From Fimbriimonadales bacterium (GTDB lineage: Bacteria > Armatimonadota > Fimbriimonadia > Fimbriimonadales > GBS-DC), in assembly GCA_025061985.1 (NCBI GenBank), contig JANXAW010000024.1, positions 1-64,000 on the forward strand: a stretch of DNA of 64,000 nucleotides, given 5' to 3'. The notes under the pieces were generated by a model. The model did no database searches and had not been told where the DNA came from. It saw nothing but the letters and a program-made list of their open reading frames with translations. The position numbers and the translations under genes are program-made. Positions within the stretch are counted from its first letter, which is position 1, and the number at the start of each line of letters is the position of its first letter. Shown piece by piece: positions 1 to 7,470 of the stretch.

Positions 1-249
1 TGGGTGCTGTCGGATGTGTTCGTGCAGATAGGGCGGTTCCCCACGGATGTGTTTGATCGGATTTTGCGGCGTGTGTTTACCTATGTGTTGCCGATTGCGT
101 TCTTGGCGACGATTCCTGCAAAGGCGTTGGTCGGTGAAGCGTCGGCGGGGCTGCTCTGGTTCGCTGTGGTGTGGGCGTTAGTGTTTTTTGTGGCAGGGCG
201 GATGTTGTGGAAGTTTGCGCTGCGTAGCTACACCAGCGCGAGTTCGTAG
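1..249 (+). CDS. ABC-2 type transporter permease, C-terminal end (partial)
   Basis: The reading frame is open at the left edge, so only the last 82 or so residues are visible. They contain two hydrophobic stretches (about residues 25-42 and 50-66) and end in a basic, Ser-rich tail (RSYTSASS). The segment FTYVLPIAFLATIPAKAL followed by a second membrane helix and the final R-Y-S-S motif is typical of the C-terminus of the DUF990/COG3694 class of ABC-2 permeases, which pair with an ATPase encoded upstream and move an unidentified substrate across the inner membrane. The partner genes lie outside the window. The family call is from memory of the C-terminal pattern. Confidence 0.6.
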   Translation, partial: WVLSDVFVQIGRFPTDVFDRILRRVFTYVLPIAFLATIPAKALVGEASAGLLWFAVVWALVFFVAGRMLWKFALRSYTSASS

Positions 250-326
250 GAGTGGGCTAAAGCGAGACGCCCTTTTTAGCGAGGAGAGTGTTCCTTACTA
301 AGGCAGAAGCGCTTTTCCGATGCTCT

Positions 327-860
327 CTACTCGCGCTCGTTGGGCAGGAAATCGTCGAAAATGGGCAAGAACGGGCGCCACGCTTCGCGGGTGATTGCCT
401 TTGCGTACTGCGTTGGGCTGAGGTAGGGCACAAAATGCGGACGGCGTGGCTTGCGCAGCAGCTTCATACCTGCCTGTTGGGGCGTGCGATCGCCCTTCAG
501 CAGGTTGCAGCGGCGGCAGCATGCGACCAAGTTCTCCCACGTGTCGCCGCCGCCCATGCGGCGCGGAATCACGTGGTCTATCGTCAAGTCGCGTGAAGTG
601 TGTCCACAGTACTGACAGGTATAGTTGTCGCGTGCCAGGATAGCGCGGCGGGTGACGCGCACTTGGGGCAACGGGCGCTTTACTAGGTAGCGCAGGCGTA
701 CCACTGAGGGCGCCTCAAAGCCGCCTGACACCGTGCGGATGTAGTGCCCGTTTGTCAGCACCACTTCCGCCTTGCCCGTTAGTACCATATTCACCGCTCG
801 GCGCAGCGTGCAGATGTTCAACGGCTCATAGTTTTGGTTTAGCACCAATACCTCAGCCAT
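327..860 (-). CDS. HNH endonuclease family protein
   Basis: A 177-aa protein with the standard architecture of small bacterial HNH proteins that begin with a [11 protein letters not shown]-type N-terminus. A zinc-knuckle and HNH core follow: Cys82-x2-Cys85, Asp95-His96, Asn110, Cys115-x2-Cys118, Asn119 and the KGD tail. The metal-binding and catalytic His/Asn residues are intact, so nuclease activity is plausible. The biological target is unknown for this family, and no restriction methylase or phage gene is adjacent. GAGGAGG lies 10 nt upstream of the ATG. The likely -10 box is about 185 nt upstream (1046-1051, minus strand), giving an unusually long leader with two competing hairpins. Confidence 0.9.
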   Translation of the reverse strand: MAEVLVLNQNYEPLNICTLRRAVNMVLTGKAEVVLTNGHYIRTVSGGFEAPSVVRLRYLVKRPLPQVRVTRRAILARDNYTCQYCGHTSRDLTIDHVIPRRMGGGDTWENLVACCRRCNLLKGDRTPQQAGMKLLRKPRRPHFVPYLSPTQYAKAITREAWRPFLPIFDDFLPNERE

Positions 861-870
861 TGCAACGCAG

Positions 871-928
871 CCTCCTCAACCCCCAAATAAATGGGGGAGC
901 CGTACGCACTGGCAAGCGCAGGCTCCCC
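871..928 (-). promoter_or_regulatory. Leader with two mutually exclusive hairpins before the HNH gene
   Basis: On the minus strand the transcript can form stem A (928-921 with 901-894, GGGGAGCC/GGCTCCCC, 8 bp) or stem B (897-893 with 884-880, CCCCC/GGGGG, 8-nt loop). The two share positions 894-897, so they cannot coexist. Stem B ends 2 nt before the GAGGAGG ribosome-binding site (877-871). This is the geometry of a translational attenuator, but no ligand-binding aptamer is recognised. Confidence 0.45.
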
Positions 929-1045
929 GACATCGCGTGCAATGAAAGAGCGCGGTATCGGTAGCGCCCGCGCGTGCCAAACCAGGAGCCTGTGCTCCAA
1001 CGCGATCCGCTCAAGCTCGTTAGCCCGTGCGTAGGCACTGCGTAT

Positions 1046-1054
1046 ATTATAACC
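1046..1054 (-). promoter_or_regulatory. Promoter -10 box for the HNH gene
   Basis: The minus strand reads GGTTATAATAT, a perfect TATAAT at 1051-1046 preceded by GG as in most other promoters of this window. Transcription would start near 1039 and read a leader of about 180 nt. Confidence 0.55.
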
Positions 1055-1125
1055 GATTCCACTTGCTGGTTTCAAGCGCTGGGCTAACTTGTGCCTTCGC
1101 CCAGGGGCGGTTTTGTGGGCGCACT

Positions 1126-1134
1126 TGGTATAAT
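1126..1134 (+). promoter_or_regulatory. Extended -10 promoter for the MATE gene
   Basis: The plus strand reads TTGGTATAATC: TGnTATAAT (TG at 1126-1127, TATAAT at 1129-1134), a classic extended -10 that does not need a good -35. The predicted start near 1141 leaves about a 90-nt leader before the ATG at 1232. Confidence 0.65.
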
Positions 1135-1231
1135 CGCTACAAGTTCCTTGGCACGTGGGACAAAGTCGGGGCTCTGGTGTCGGCAAAAACGTTACGGCTG
1201 ATTGTCAGAAGCGTGTGTTTGAAGGTTGCTT

Positions 1232-2599
1232 ATGAAAGCTGCGCCTGTTGATACGGTTGCGGAGCTGCTGGCAGAAGAGCGTGTCGCACGCACAGTGTGG
1301 CGTTTGGCACTGCCCACGATGACCGCCTCGGTGGTGCAATCCGCGAACAGTTTCCTCGATCGCATCTTTGTTGGGCAGCTGGGGCCGCACGCCTTGGCGG
1401 GAGTGGGGGTGGGGAGCCAGTTGATGTTTTTGACAATGGCGTTGGCGATGGCGGTCTCTGCGGGCGCTACAGCGATTGTTGCGCGGATGGCAGGCGCAGG
1501 CGATACGGATAACCTACGCAGGGCTGCCCGCCAAGCATTAGGATTGGGATTGGTGCTGGGTGCGTGTTTCATGTTCTTGGCGTATTTGCTACTGCCTCAG
1601 ATTGTTCGCTGGTATGGCTTGGAAGCAGGGGCAGACCAGCAGGCGCGTCAGTTTCTGGCTTTGGCGTTGTTGGGCGTGCCTGCCAGCTTCCTGATGATGG
1701 GGCTGAGTGGCACTTTTCGCGGGTTGGGCGACACGCGCTCGCCAATGTACGCCAGCATTGTGGCGACACTGGTGCACATCGTAGGCGATTACCTGCTGAT
1801 TTTCGGCAAGTTTGGCTTGCCTCGGTTGGGCGTGCAAGGCGCGGGGATTGCGATGGCGATTTCGCTGTGGGCGGGCGCGTTGATGCTGTGGCTATTGCAG
1901 TGGCGTAGTGCGCGTCGTGAGCTGGCGATACCCGCATTGCCCAACTGGAGCTGGTGGTGGCGCATTTTGCGGATTGGGTTGCCTGCCTCTGCACGCACAT
2001 TCATCTATTCCACCAGCGCAGTGATGTTCACAGGCGTTTTAGCAGCTACGGCAGCAGGCACAGCAGCCGTTGCTGCGCTTCCGATCGGGCTGACAGCTGA
2101 GTCGATTGCGTTCATGCCTGGGTTTGCGTTTGCGATCGCCGCATCGGCGTTGGTAGGGCAGGCGTTGGGCGCAAGAAATGAGCGTCTTGCGGAGCGGTTC
2201 GGCTGGACGGCAGCGTGGCAATCCTGCGCCGTAATGACCACGATGGCGGTGGTGTTCTATGTGTTTGCCGAGCAGTTTGCGGGGTTATTCACTAGCGATC
2301 CCCAAGTAAAGGCGTTAGCGGTAGCGTATTTGCGCATCAACGCGCTGACGGAGCCGCTGCTGGCGTTTGGGATGACCCTAGCAGGTGCGTTGCAGGGGGC
2401 GGGCGACTCGCTAAAGGCGATGTTTGCCACGTTGCTTACGCAGTGGGTGGTGCGCATTCCGCTGGCGTATCTGCTGGCGCTGGGCTTGGGCTGGGATGCA
2501 ATCGGTGCGTGGTGGGCGATGTCGCTTAGCTCAGGCTTTAGCGGGGTGCTGATGATTGCGCTTTTTAGGCACGGCGGGTGGAAGCGGGTAAAGGTTTGA
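1232..2599 (+). CDS. MATE family multidrug/Na+ (or H+) antiporter
   Basis: A 455-aa polytopic inner-membrane protein with about twelve hydrophobic segments in two similar halves. It carries MATE/NorM hallmarks: the N-terminal VWRLALPTMTASVVQSANSF helix region, the FVGQLG motif, GTFRGLGDTR at the end of the first half and LAGALQGAGDS at the matching place in the second. Members export cationic drugs or metabolites against Na+ or H+ entry; the substrate here cannot be read from sequence. The ATG at 1232 is preferred over an in-frame TTG at 1226 because GAAGG lies 6 nt before it. It is monocistronic and convergent with the next gene, with only 30 nt between stop codons and no obvious terminator. 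Confidence 0.92.
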   Translation: MKAAPVDTVAELLAEERVARTVWRLALPTMTASVVQSANSFLDRIFVGQLGPHALAGVGVGSQLMFLTMALAMAVSAGATAIVARMAGAGDTDNLRRAARQALGLGLVLGACFMFLAYLLLPQIVRWYGLEAGADQQARQFLALALLGVPASFLMMGLSGTFRGLGDTRSPMYASIVATLVHIVGDYLLIFGKFGLPRLGVQGAGIAMAISLWAGALMLWLLQWRSARRELAIPALPNWSWWWRILRIGLPASARTFIYSTSAVMFTGVLAATAAGTAAVAALPIGLTAESIAFMPGFAFAIAASALVGQALGARNERLAERFGWTAAWQSCAVMTTMAVVFYVFAEQFAGLFTSDPQVKALAVAYLRINALTEPLLAFGMTLAGALQGAGDSLKAMFATLLTQWVVRIPLAYLLALGLGWDAIGAWWAMSLSSGFSGVLMIALFRHGGWKRVKV

Positions 2600-2629
2600 G
2601 GGCGCTCGCGGGCTGTCTCAGCTGCGTTC

Positions 2630-3493
2630 TTAGTCGGGCGGAGGCGGGAAGTCCAGCACGCGCAGGGTGATTTCCGCAAAAGCGCCAGTGCGCCTATCAA
2701 CCACGCGCAGTTGGGTAGTACCTCGGCGCAGCCCGCGGATGCGCACAGTGTCGGCACTCACTGGCTCTAACGCAGCGAGCGTGGGGTTAGCTACCCGCCA
2801 ACTTAGGTCGCCTGGTACCACTTCCCCTGTTCCAGTGTGGCGCAGTGTTGCCGTAACCGTGATCACCTCATCCACCCAAACCTCGACAGGGTTGGGGCGC
2901 ACTTCCAGCGAGTATTCGGTAAGGCGAGCGCGTACCACTACAGGGATCTCTGTATTAAGGTTGGAGCGCGCTTCGGAAACCCTAAGCTTGGTCGCACCAG
3001 CACGCACGCCAGCAACGCGCGCCGAGCGCGCGTCCAACTGCTGCACAGTGGCGATAGTTGGATCTGCGCTTGCCCAGCTAAACTGCCCTTCAAGCGTAGT
3101 ATTGGCAGTAAGGTCGCGCAGGGTAGCGGTCACAGTCGCATCCACGCCCTCAACAACTTCAATCGCAGCGGGTTCGGTCTCAATCCGATAGCGACTGAGT
3201 TCGTACTGGACGGAGCTAACCGAGCCAGCCTCAATCACAAACTCCTGCGCGATGACCTGCCCGTTCTCTAAGGTGATTTCCACGCGGATGCGGTGCGTGC
3301 CAGGCGGTAGGCTGATGCGCTGTGGGTTCTCCACGCGCTGACCGTTCAGATACACCGTAGCGTTAGGCGGGTTGCCGGTGACAGCAAGCGTGAAGGTGCT
3401 TGTGCCACCTCCACCTCCGCCGCCTGAGCATCCCCAAAAGCTCAGCGCCACCAGCACCAGCCCTAGCAGTGCCCCAGCATGCAGTCGCCGCAT
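2630..3493 (-). CDS. Lipoprotein with PEGA-like and two BIG2-type Ig-like domains
   Basis: A 287-aa secreted lipoprotein. The N-terminus has a basic-hydrophobic signal ending in a lipobox, LSFWGC, followed by a Gly-rich linker, so Cys would be lipidated. Residues about 37-95 look like a PEGA domain (NPPNATVYLNGQRV, then the LPPGTHRIRV pattern). Two tandem bacterial Ig-like (BIG2-type) repeats follow, each with a TVTATLR strand, an S-x-A-x-P-T-x-A core and an x-G-x-T-x-LRV ending. No enzymatic motif is seen; a structural or adhesive envelope role is inferred. It lies just downstream of asnS on the same strand. The ATG at 3493 is chosen over in-frame GTG codons at 3520 and 3505 because GGAG lies upstream of it and the signal peptide then begins normally. 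Confidence 0.75.
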   Translation of the reverse strand: MRRLHAGALLGLVLVALSFWGCSGGGGGGGTSTFTLAVTGNPPNATVYLNGQRVENPQRISLPPGTHRIRVEITLENGQVIAQEFVIEAGSVSSVQYELSRYRIETEPAAIEVVEGVDATVTATLRDLTANTTLEGQFSWASADPTIATVQQLDARSARVAGVRAGATKLRVSEARSNLNTEIPVVVRARLTEYSLEVRPNPVEVWVDEVITVTATLRHTGTGEVVPGDLSWRVANPTLAALEPVSADTVRIRGLRRGTTQLRVVDRRTGAFAEITLRVLDFPPPPD

Positions 3494-3521
3494 CGCCTGC
3501 TTCACTCCGTTTAGACGCACG

Positions 3522-4913
3522 CTAAAACTCGGCGTTTCCAGGGGTGCGCGGGAAGGGAATGACGTCGCGAATGTTCTTCATCCCTGTGATGTACATTAGC
3601 ATCCGCTCAAAGCCCAGCCCAAAGCCTGAATGCGGCGCAGTGCCGTACCGCCGCAAGTCCAGATACCACCAGTAGTCTTCCTCTTTCAGCCCCAGTTCGC
3701 GGATACGCTGCAGCAGTACCTCGTAGCGCTCCTCGCGCTGGCTGCCGCCAATAATCTCGCCCACGCGCGGCACTAGCACATCCATCGCCCGCACGGTTTG
3801 CCCGTCATCATTGAGGCGCATATAGAACGCCTTGACCTGCTTGGGGTAGTCGGTGACGATAACGGGCTTTTTGAAGTACTCCTCCGTGAGGTAGCGCTCA
3901 TGCTCGGTTTGTAAATCGTTGCCCCACACGGGCGGGAACTCCCAGCTGCGCGGGGCAGATTGCAGGATTTGGATCGCCTCGGTGTACGTAATCCGCTCAA
4001 AGGGCGACTCCACAACGTGCTGCAGCGTCTCCAGCACCGTGTTGTCGATGCGTTGATGGAAAAACTCCATATCCTCTTCGCAGTGGTCAAGCACGTAGCG
4101 GATAATGTACTTGAGGAACTCCTCGGCGAGGTTGGCGTTGTCGTCTAGCTCGTAGAATGCCATTTCGGGTTCTACCATCCAGAACTCGGCAAGGTGGCGC
4201 GGGGTGTTGCTGTTTTCGGCGCGGAAAGTGGGTCCGAAGGTATACACTTTGCCGAGCGCCAACGCTAATGCTTCGGCTTCCAGCTGCCCGCTTACGGTTA
4301 GGTAGGTGGGTCTGCCGAAGAAGTCCTCTCGGAAGTCCACTTTGCCGTCGGGGGTTCGGGGTAGGTGGTCTAAGTCGAGGGTGGTGACGCGAAACAGTGC
4401 ACCTGCGCCCTCGCAGTCCGAGCCTGTAATGATGGGCGTATGCACGTAGATGAAGTCGCGTTCTTGGAAGAACTTGTGGATGGCGTAGGCGAGGGCGTTG
4501 CGCACGCGAAACACGGCTCCGAAGGTGTTGCCCCGCACGCGCAGGTGGGCGATCTCGCGCAGGTACTCGAACGAGTGCCCCTTCTTCTGCATTGGGTAGG
4601 TTTCGGGGTCGGCGGTGCCGTAGATGCGCAGTTGCTGGAGTTTCAGCTCTACGGGCTGTTTCGGGGCGGGCGACTCGACCAGCGTGCCGATCGCCTCAAT
4701 GCAGGCGCCCGTGGTTACTTGGCGGAGGGTTTCTTCGGGTACAGTGCCTGCTTCTACAACGATCTGCAAGCTTTTGAGGCGCGAGCCGTCGTTGAGTTCA
4801 ATAAACGAAACGCCTTTTGAGTCGCGTCGCGAGCGCACCCAACCGCGTACCTTCAGCACACTGCCTACAGGCTCCTGATACGCCTGCTTGACAGAGACCC
4901 ATTTCGGTTCCAT
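3522..4913 (-). CDS. asnS: Asparaginyl-tRNA synthetase
   Basis: A 463-aa class IIb synthetase that charges tRNA-Asn. An N-terminal OB-fold anticodon-binding domain (about residues 18-105, starting [16 protein letters not shown]) is followed by the catalytic domain. The domain carries [11 protein letters not shown], motif 2 ([21 protein letters not shown]) and motif 3 ([15 protein letters not shown]), and ends in the AsnRS signature [11 protein letters not shown]. The Asn-specific ending and the EGAG segment separate it from AspRS and LysRS. Length is normal for the family. The ATG sits 8 nt after a GGTACAAT box (see 4922-4929), so the mRNA is probably leaderless; no Shine-Dalgarno is visible. 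Confidence 0.96.
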   Translation of the reverse strand: MEPKWVSVKQAYQEPVGSVLKVRGWVRSRRDSKGVSFIELNDGSRLKSLQIVVEAGTVPEETLRQVTTGACIEAIGTLVESPAPKQPVELKLQQLRIYGTADPETYPMQKKGHSFEYLREIAHLRVRGNTFGAVFRVRNALAYAIHKFFQERDFIYVHTPIITGSDCEGAGALFRVTTLDLDHLPRTPDGKVDFREDFFGRPTYLTVSGQLEAEALALALGKVYTFGPTFRAENSNTPRHLAEFWMVEPEMAFYELDDNANLAEEFLKYIIRYVLDHCEEDMEFFHQRIDNTVLETLQHVVESPFERITYTEAIQILQSAPRSWEFPPVWGNDLQTEHERYLTEEYFKKPVIVTDYPKQVKAFYMRLNDDGQTVRAMDVLVPRVGEIIGGSQREERYEVLLQRIRELGLKEEDYWWYLDLRRYGTAPHSGFGLGFERMLMYITGMKNIRDVIPFPRTPGNAEF

Positions 4914-4921
4914 ACATGCAG

Positions 4922-4929
4922 ATTGTACC
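4922..4929 (-). promoter_or_regulatory. GGTACAAT promoter for asnS (near-leaderless)
   Basis: The minus strand reads GCAGGTACAATCTGC with TACAAT at 4927-4922. The expected transcription start (about 4915) is only about 2 nt from the ATG at 4913. Confidence 0.55.
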
Positions 4930-4965
4930 TGCTCCTTCCGAGCCGAGATGGAAAGAAGCAGCTTT

Positions 4966-5019
4966 CGTCACCCCGAGCGCAGCGAGGGGTCTCAGATTCC
5001 TCGCCCCGCTCGGAATGAC
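4966..5019 (+). repeat. Palindromic dispersed repeat (CCCCGAGCG...CGCTCGGAATGAC type)
   Basis: A 54-bp imperfect palindrome: GTCACCCCGAGCG at the left, GAGGGGTCTCAGATTCCTCG in the centre and CGCTCGGAATGAC at the right. Elements of this sequence class occur dispersed in genomes of several unrelated phyla; that statement is from memory. It is non-coding. Confidence 0.65.
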
Positions 5020-5028
5020 AAGCAAGTC

Positions 5029-5162
5029 GTCGGCGGGGACGCCGACACTACCGTAGCGTCCGCGTCTCGCGGACGGATTTCGTCGGCGGGACGCCGACAC
5101 TACAGGCTTTTTCGTCGGCAAGAATGCCGACGCTACGGTTCGCACGGGCAAGATGCCCGTGC
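5029..5162 (+). repeat. Cluster of five short perfect hairpins (GTCGGC/GCCGAC family)
   Basis: Five inverted repeats follow one another: 5029-5046 (GTCGGC/GCCGAC), 5058-5074 (GTCCGCG/CGCGGAC), 5082-5098 (GTCGGCG/CGCCGAC), 5113-5132 (CGTCGGCA/TGCCGACG) and 5142-5162 (GCACGGGCA/TGCCCGTGC). Several are followed by a CTAC word. Translated, they give the GILPV and HGQDARAT peptides that are common as false ORFs in Planctomycetes, Verrucomicrobia and relatives. A degenerate copy lies at 21679-21697. Confidence 0.75.
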
Positions 5163-5172
5163 TACGCCGTTT

Positions 5173-5277
5173 GTGTAGAACCCCACGCGCTCCGTGTGGA
5201 ACTCTACGCGCTTTGTGGAGAACTCCACGCGCTTCGCGTAGAACTCTACGCGCTCCGTGTGGAACTCTACCGCGTTT
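5173..5277 (+). repeat. Tandem repeat, five units of 21 bp
   Basis: Units start at 5173, 5194, 5215, 5236 and 5257, with a consensus close to GTGTGGAACTCTACGCGCTCC. Each unit is itself partly palindromic (GTAGAACTCTAC, GTGGAGAACTCCAC). The 21-bp period keeps frame, so both strands show long open frames with a heptapeptide repeat that should not be called as genes. Confidence 0.85.
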
Positions 5278-5301
5278 TGGGATTTGCGGGGGTTGTTGCG
5301 C

Positions 5302-5331
5302 TTGGTGTTGCATAGCGTATCAAGGTATGCT
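5302..5331 (+). promoter_or_regulatory. Promoter for the TPM-domain/LemA-like operon
   Basis: TTGGTG (5302-5307), 18 nt, then GGTATGCT (TATGCT at 5326-5331). It is followed by GGGAGG and the ATG at 5346, giving a leader of only about 8 nt that would cut into the Shine-Dalgarno, so the exact start is uncertain. Confidence 0.4.
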
Positions 5332-5345
5332 TTTGGGAGGTTCCA

Positions 5346-6548
5346 ATGCGAAGGTGTCTGCCCGTGTGGGTGCTTACGCTTTGCGCCCTATGGCTGAGCG
5401 CGCCCTTACCGAGCTGGACGCAGCCGCTAAGCCAAATCCCCAATCCGCGCCAGACCCACGGGGGGTGGGTGGTGGACATGGCGGGTGTGCTTAGCCCGCA
5501 GCAGCAGGCGCAGTTGAACCGCCTTATTAGTGCGCTGGAGCGCGAAACCCGCGCGGAAGTGGCGGTGGTCATCCTTAGGCGCACGGAAGATGCCACGCCC
5601 AAAGAGTACGCCACGGAGCTGTTCAATCGCTGGGGGGTGGGCAAGCGCGGCGAGGATAATGGCGTACTGATGCTGGTCTCGTTAGGCGATCGGCGCGTGG
5701 AGATCGAAACGGGCTATGGGATGGAGGCAATCATTCCCGATGCCGTAGCAGGCGAGATTTTGGACACGGTGGTCATCCCTCGCTTTCGTCGGGGCGATAT
5801 CGCGGGGGGCGTGATTGCGGGGGTGGAGGCGATCGCTGCGCGTATCCGACGCGCGCAAGGGCTAGACGCATACGCTCCGATTCTCGAAGATGTGCCTCCC
5901 GCTGCCCAGCCAACGACGCCTTATCTTGAGATACAGACCCCCCTTCAATCCTCACGCCCTACGCTGTCTCCGACGCTGGTGATGACCTTGCTGGTTGTAG
6001 GAGGAGGCGTGATGGTGCTGCTGGTGTGGCTGTTGCGGGAGCGCCCGCCAAAATGCCCCAGTTGCCAGCAACCGATGCAGCTGCTGGATGAGAACGCAGA
6101 CGATGCGTACCTAAACGAACTGCAGCGCACCGAAGAGCGGCTGGGCAGCGTGAACTACCTCGTGTGGAAGTGTGAGTCGTGCAACACGCTGGAGATGTTT
6201 CGCAAAGTCGCGTGGTTTAGTGCGTATAGCGAGTGCCCCAAATGCGGCGGGCATACCCTGTATGAGACGGCGCGGATTGTGCGCGAGCCTACCTACACTC
6301 GCAGGGGTTTGGAACTCATTTCTTACACCTGCAAGAACCCGCGCTGTCGCTATTCGCACGTACAGGAGCGTGTGTTGCCGCGCTTGGAGCGCGTTAGTCT
6401 TACTTGGGCTATTGACGCGGGCGACTGGTTGTCGGGAAGCAGTGGTGGTAGTCGCTCGTCAGGTGGGTTCTTTGGTGGGGGTGGCTTTGGCGGTGGTAGC
6501 TTTGGTGGCGGTAGCTCAGGCGGTGGTGGAGCGGGTCGCGGGTGGTGA
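5346..6548 (+). CDS. TPM-domain (YgcG-type) membrane protein with zinc-ribbon and Gly-rich tail
   Basis: A 400-aa protein. A signal peptide (about residues 1-26) is followed by a TPM domain (about 37-165: GGWVVDMAGVLSPQQQAQLN, EVAVVIL, NGVLMLVSLGDRRVEIETGYGMEAIIPD). A single membrane helix (about 212-233) comes next, then a cytoplasmic region with paired Cys motifs CPSC, CESC, CPKC and a CKNPRC ending like zinc ribbons, and a Gly/Ser tail (GGFFGGGGFGGG). TPM domains are known in photosystem II repair (TLP18.3/Psb32), where phosphatase activity has been reported, and in YgcG proteins of unknown role. A LemA-like gene starts 3 nt after the stop, the usual companion of this family. GGGAGG supports the ATG. 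Confidence 0.88.
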   Translation: MRRCLPVWVLTLCALWLSAPLPSWTQPLSQIPNPRQTHGGWVVDMAGVLSPQQQAQLNRLISALERETRAEVAVVILRRTEDATPKEYATELFNRWGVGKRGEDNGVLMLVSLGDRRVEIETGYGMEAIIPDAVAGEILDTVVIPRFRRGDIAGGVIAGVEAIAARIRRAQGLDAYAPILEDVPPAAQPTTPYLEIQTPLQSSRPTLSPTLVMTLLVVGGGVMVLLVWLLRERPPKCPSCQQPMQLLDENADDAYLNELQRTEERLGSVNYLVWKCESCNTLEMFRKVAWFSAYSECPKCGGHTLYETARIVREPTYTRRGLELISYTCKNPRCRYSHVQERVLPRLERVSLTWAIDAGDWLSGSSGGSRSSGGFFGGGGFGGGSFGGGSSGGGGAGRGW

Positions 6549-6551
6549 GCT

Positions 6552-7226
6552 ATGCAAGAGCGTCGCTTAGACCCTGAGCAGGCGCAGGAAGTCATCCGCG
6601 AGGCGGTGCGCCTTCAGCAGGAACAAGAGAATCGGCTGGAGCTGGAAACGCTTGAAGCCAGCGCCGCTGAGTTGGGGATTGACCCGCAACACTTGCGCGA
6701 AGCGCTCCGCCGTGTGGAACAGGAGCGTGCCCGTCGCGCCCAACGTCAGCGGGTGATGCTGATTGTGCTTGCCGTGGTTGTGGGGGCGTTTGTGCTCAAT
6801 CTGCTGGTGAGTCATTGGCTGCTCAGTCGCGCGTGGGCGGAGGTAGCGTTGCGCCGTGCTCAACTGCAGAATGTGCAACAGCGTCAGCAGAGCCTTATCC
6901 CGCGCTTAGAGCAACTCGCTCGGCAGGTTGACGAGCAGCAGCGTGCGCATTTGCAGACGCTTGCGAACGCTTTGCGCGAGAACCCGCAGGCGGTAGGCAC
7001 GCTTGCCCAAGAGCTGCTGCGCGACCCCGCCCTGCGCAACGACTGGCTGATCGTGCGCCTAATGGACGAAATCACAGGCAGTGAGAACCGCATCGCCGTT
7101 GAGCGCAAGCGCTATAATGAGGCAGTGGCTCGGTACGAGCAGCTTGCGCGACAGTTCCCTATCAACCTTGCACGCCCCTTCTTGGGCTACCCGAAGTCTG
7201 TTGAGCCATTAGGTGCAGGCTTTTGA
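6552..7226 (+). CDS. LemA-like protein with N-terminal cytoplasmic coiled-coil
   Basis: A 224-aa protein. Residues 1-60 are charged and helical with the pattern L-D-P-E-Q-A-x-E-V-I-R-x-A then AAELGIDPQHLREAL, a small module seen before membrane helices in other families. One membrane helix lies at about 68-91. The C-terminal half matches LemA: AWAEVALRRAQLQNV, SLIPRLEQLARQ and the diagnostic TGSENRIAVERKRYNEAV followed by a QFP element. It differs from classical LemA in having this cytoplasmic extension instead of a short N-terminal anchor. It is co-transcribed with the TPM gene and followed by a hairpin terminator. The function of LemA proteins is not settled. Confidence 0.75.
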   Translation: MQERRLDPEQAQEVIREAVRLQQEQENRLELETLEASAAELGIDPQHLREALRRVEQERARRAQRQRVMLIVLAVVVGAFVLNLLVSHWLLSRAWAEVALRRAQLQNVQQRQQSLIPRLEQLARQVDEQQRAHLQTLANALRENPQAVGTLAQELLRDPALRNDWLIVRLMDEITGSENRIAVERKRYNEAVARYEQLARQFPINLARPFLGYPKSVEPLGAGF

Positions 7227-7238
7227 ACCCCTTCCCAT

Positions 7239-7264
7239 CAGTTACCCCTTAGAAGGGGAAACTG
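7239..7264 (+). terminator. Hairpin terminator after the LemA-like gene
   Basis: CAGTTACCCCTT (7239-7250), AG loop, AAGGGGAAACTG (7253-7264): a 12-bp stem with one A-A mismatch, 12 nt after the stop codon. There is no U-tract, so it may work as a factor-dependent terminator or a 3' stabiliser. Confidence 0.6.
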
Positions 7265-7347
7265 AGTGGTGCCTTCTGGCTTTCCCTAGCGCTGTATTGG
7301 CTCAAAAACTGGTAATTCTCCCATTCCCCATGCTGCTGGAACCGAGT

Positions 7348-7353
7348 TATAAT
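7348..7353 (+). promoter_or_regulatory. -10 box for the PEP-CTERM gene
   Basis: GAGTTATAATCGG with a perfect TATAAT at 7348-7353; no convincing -35. The predicted leader is about 110 nt and contains the hairpin at 7414-7433. Confidence 0.45.
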
Positions 7354-7413
7354 CGGCTTGCGAGTTAGGGCGTTGTCCGGTTTCGGGCAACCTTTGAGTC
7401 TTCTATTGGTGGG

Positions 7414-7433
7414 GGGCAGAATTGCTTCTGCCC
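7414..7433 (+). promoter_or_regulatory. Perfect 8-bp leader hairpin upstream of the PEP-CTERM gene
   Basis: GGGCAGAA (7414-7421), TTGC loop, TTCTGCCC (7426-7433), in the predicted 5' leader about 24 nt before the GGAGG of the next gene. It could stabilise the mRNA or act as an attenuator; there is no further evidence. Confidence 0.4.
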
Positions 7434-7470
7434 GTGTGATAGCGCAATTGCTGAATGGAGGTGCCCGAAG

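Noticed and set aside
839-1186. Minus-strand 115-codon open frame upstream of the HNH gene
   Set aside because: It crosses the HNH and MATE promoters, its first half lies upstream of the -10 box at 1046, and its protein has no fold-like pattern. Only the short TTG-started tail could be a leader peptide.
5173-5277. CRISPR array
   Set aside because: Units are contiguous with no spacers, and each unit is partly palindromic; no cas gene is in the window.
4798-5313. Minus-strand 171-codon open frame over the repeat cluster
   Set aside because: The protein is a heptapeptide repeat plus GILPV-type words produced by the DNA repeats, and it overlaps asnS. The plus-strand frames with HGQDARAT are false for the same reason.
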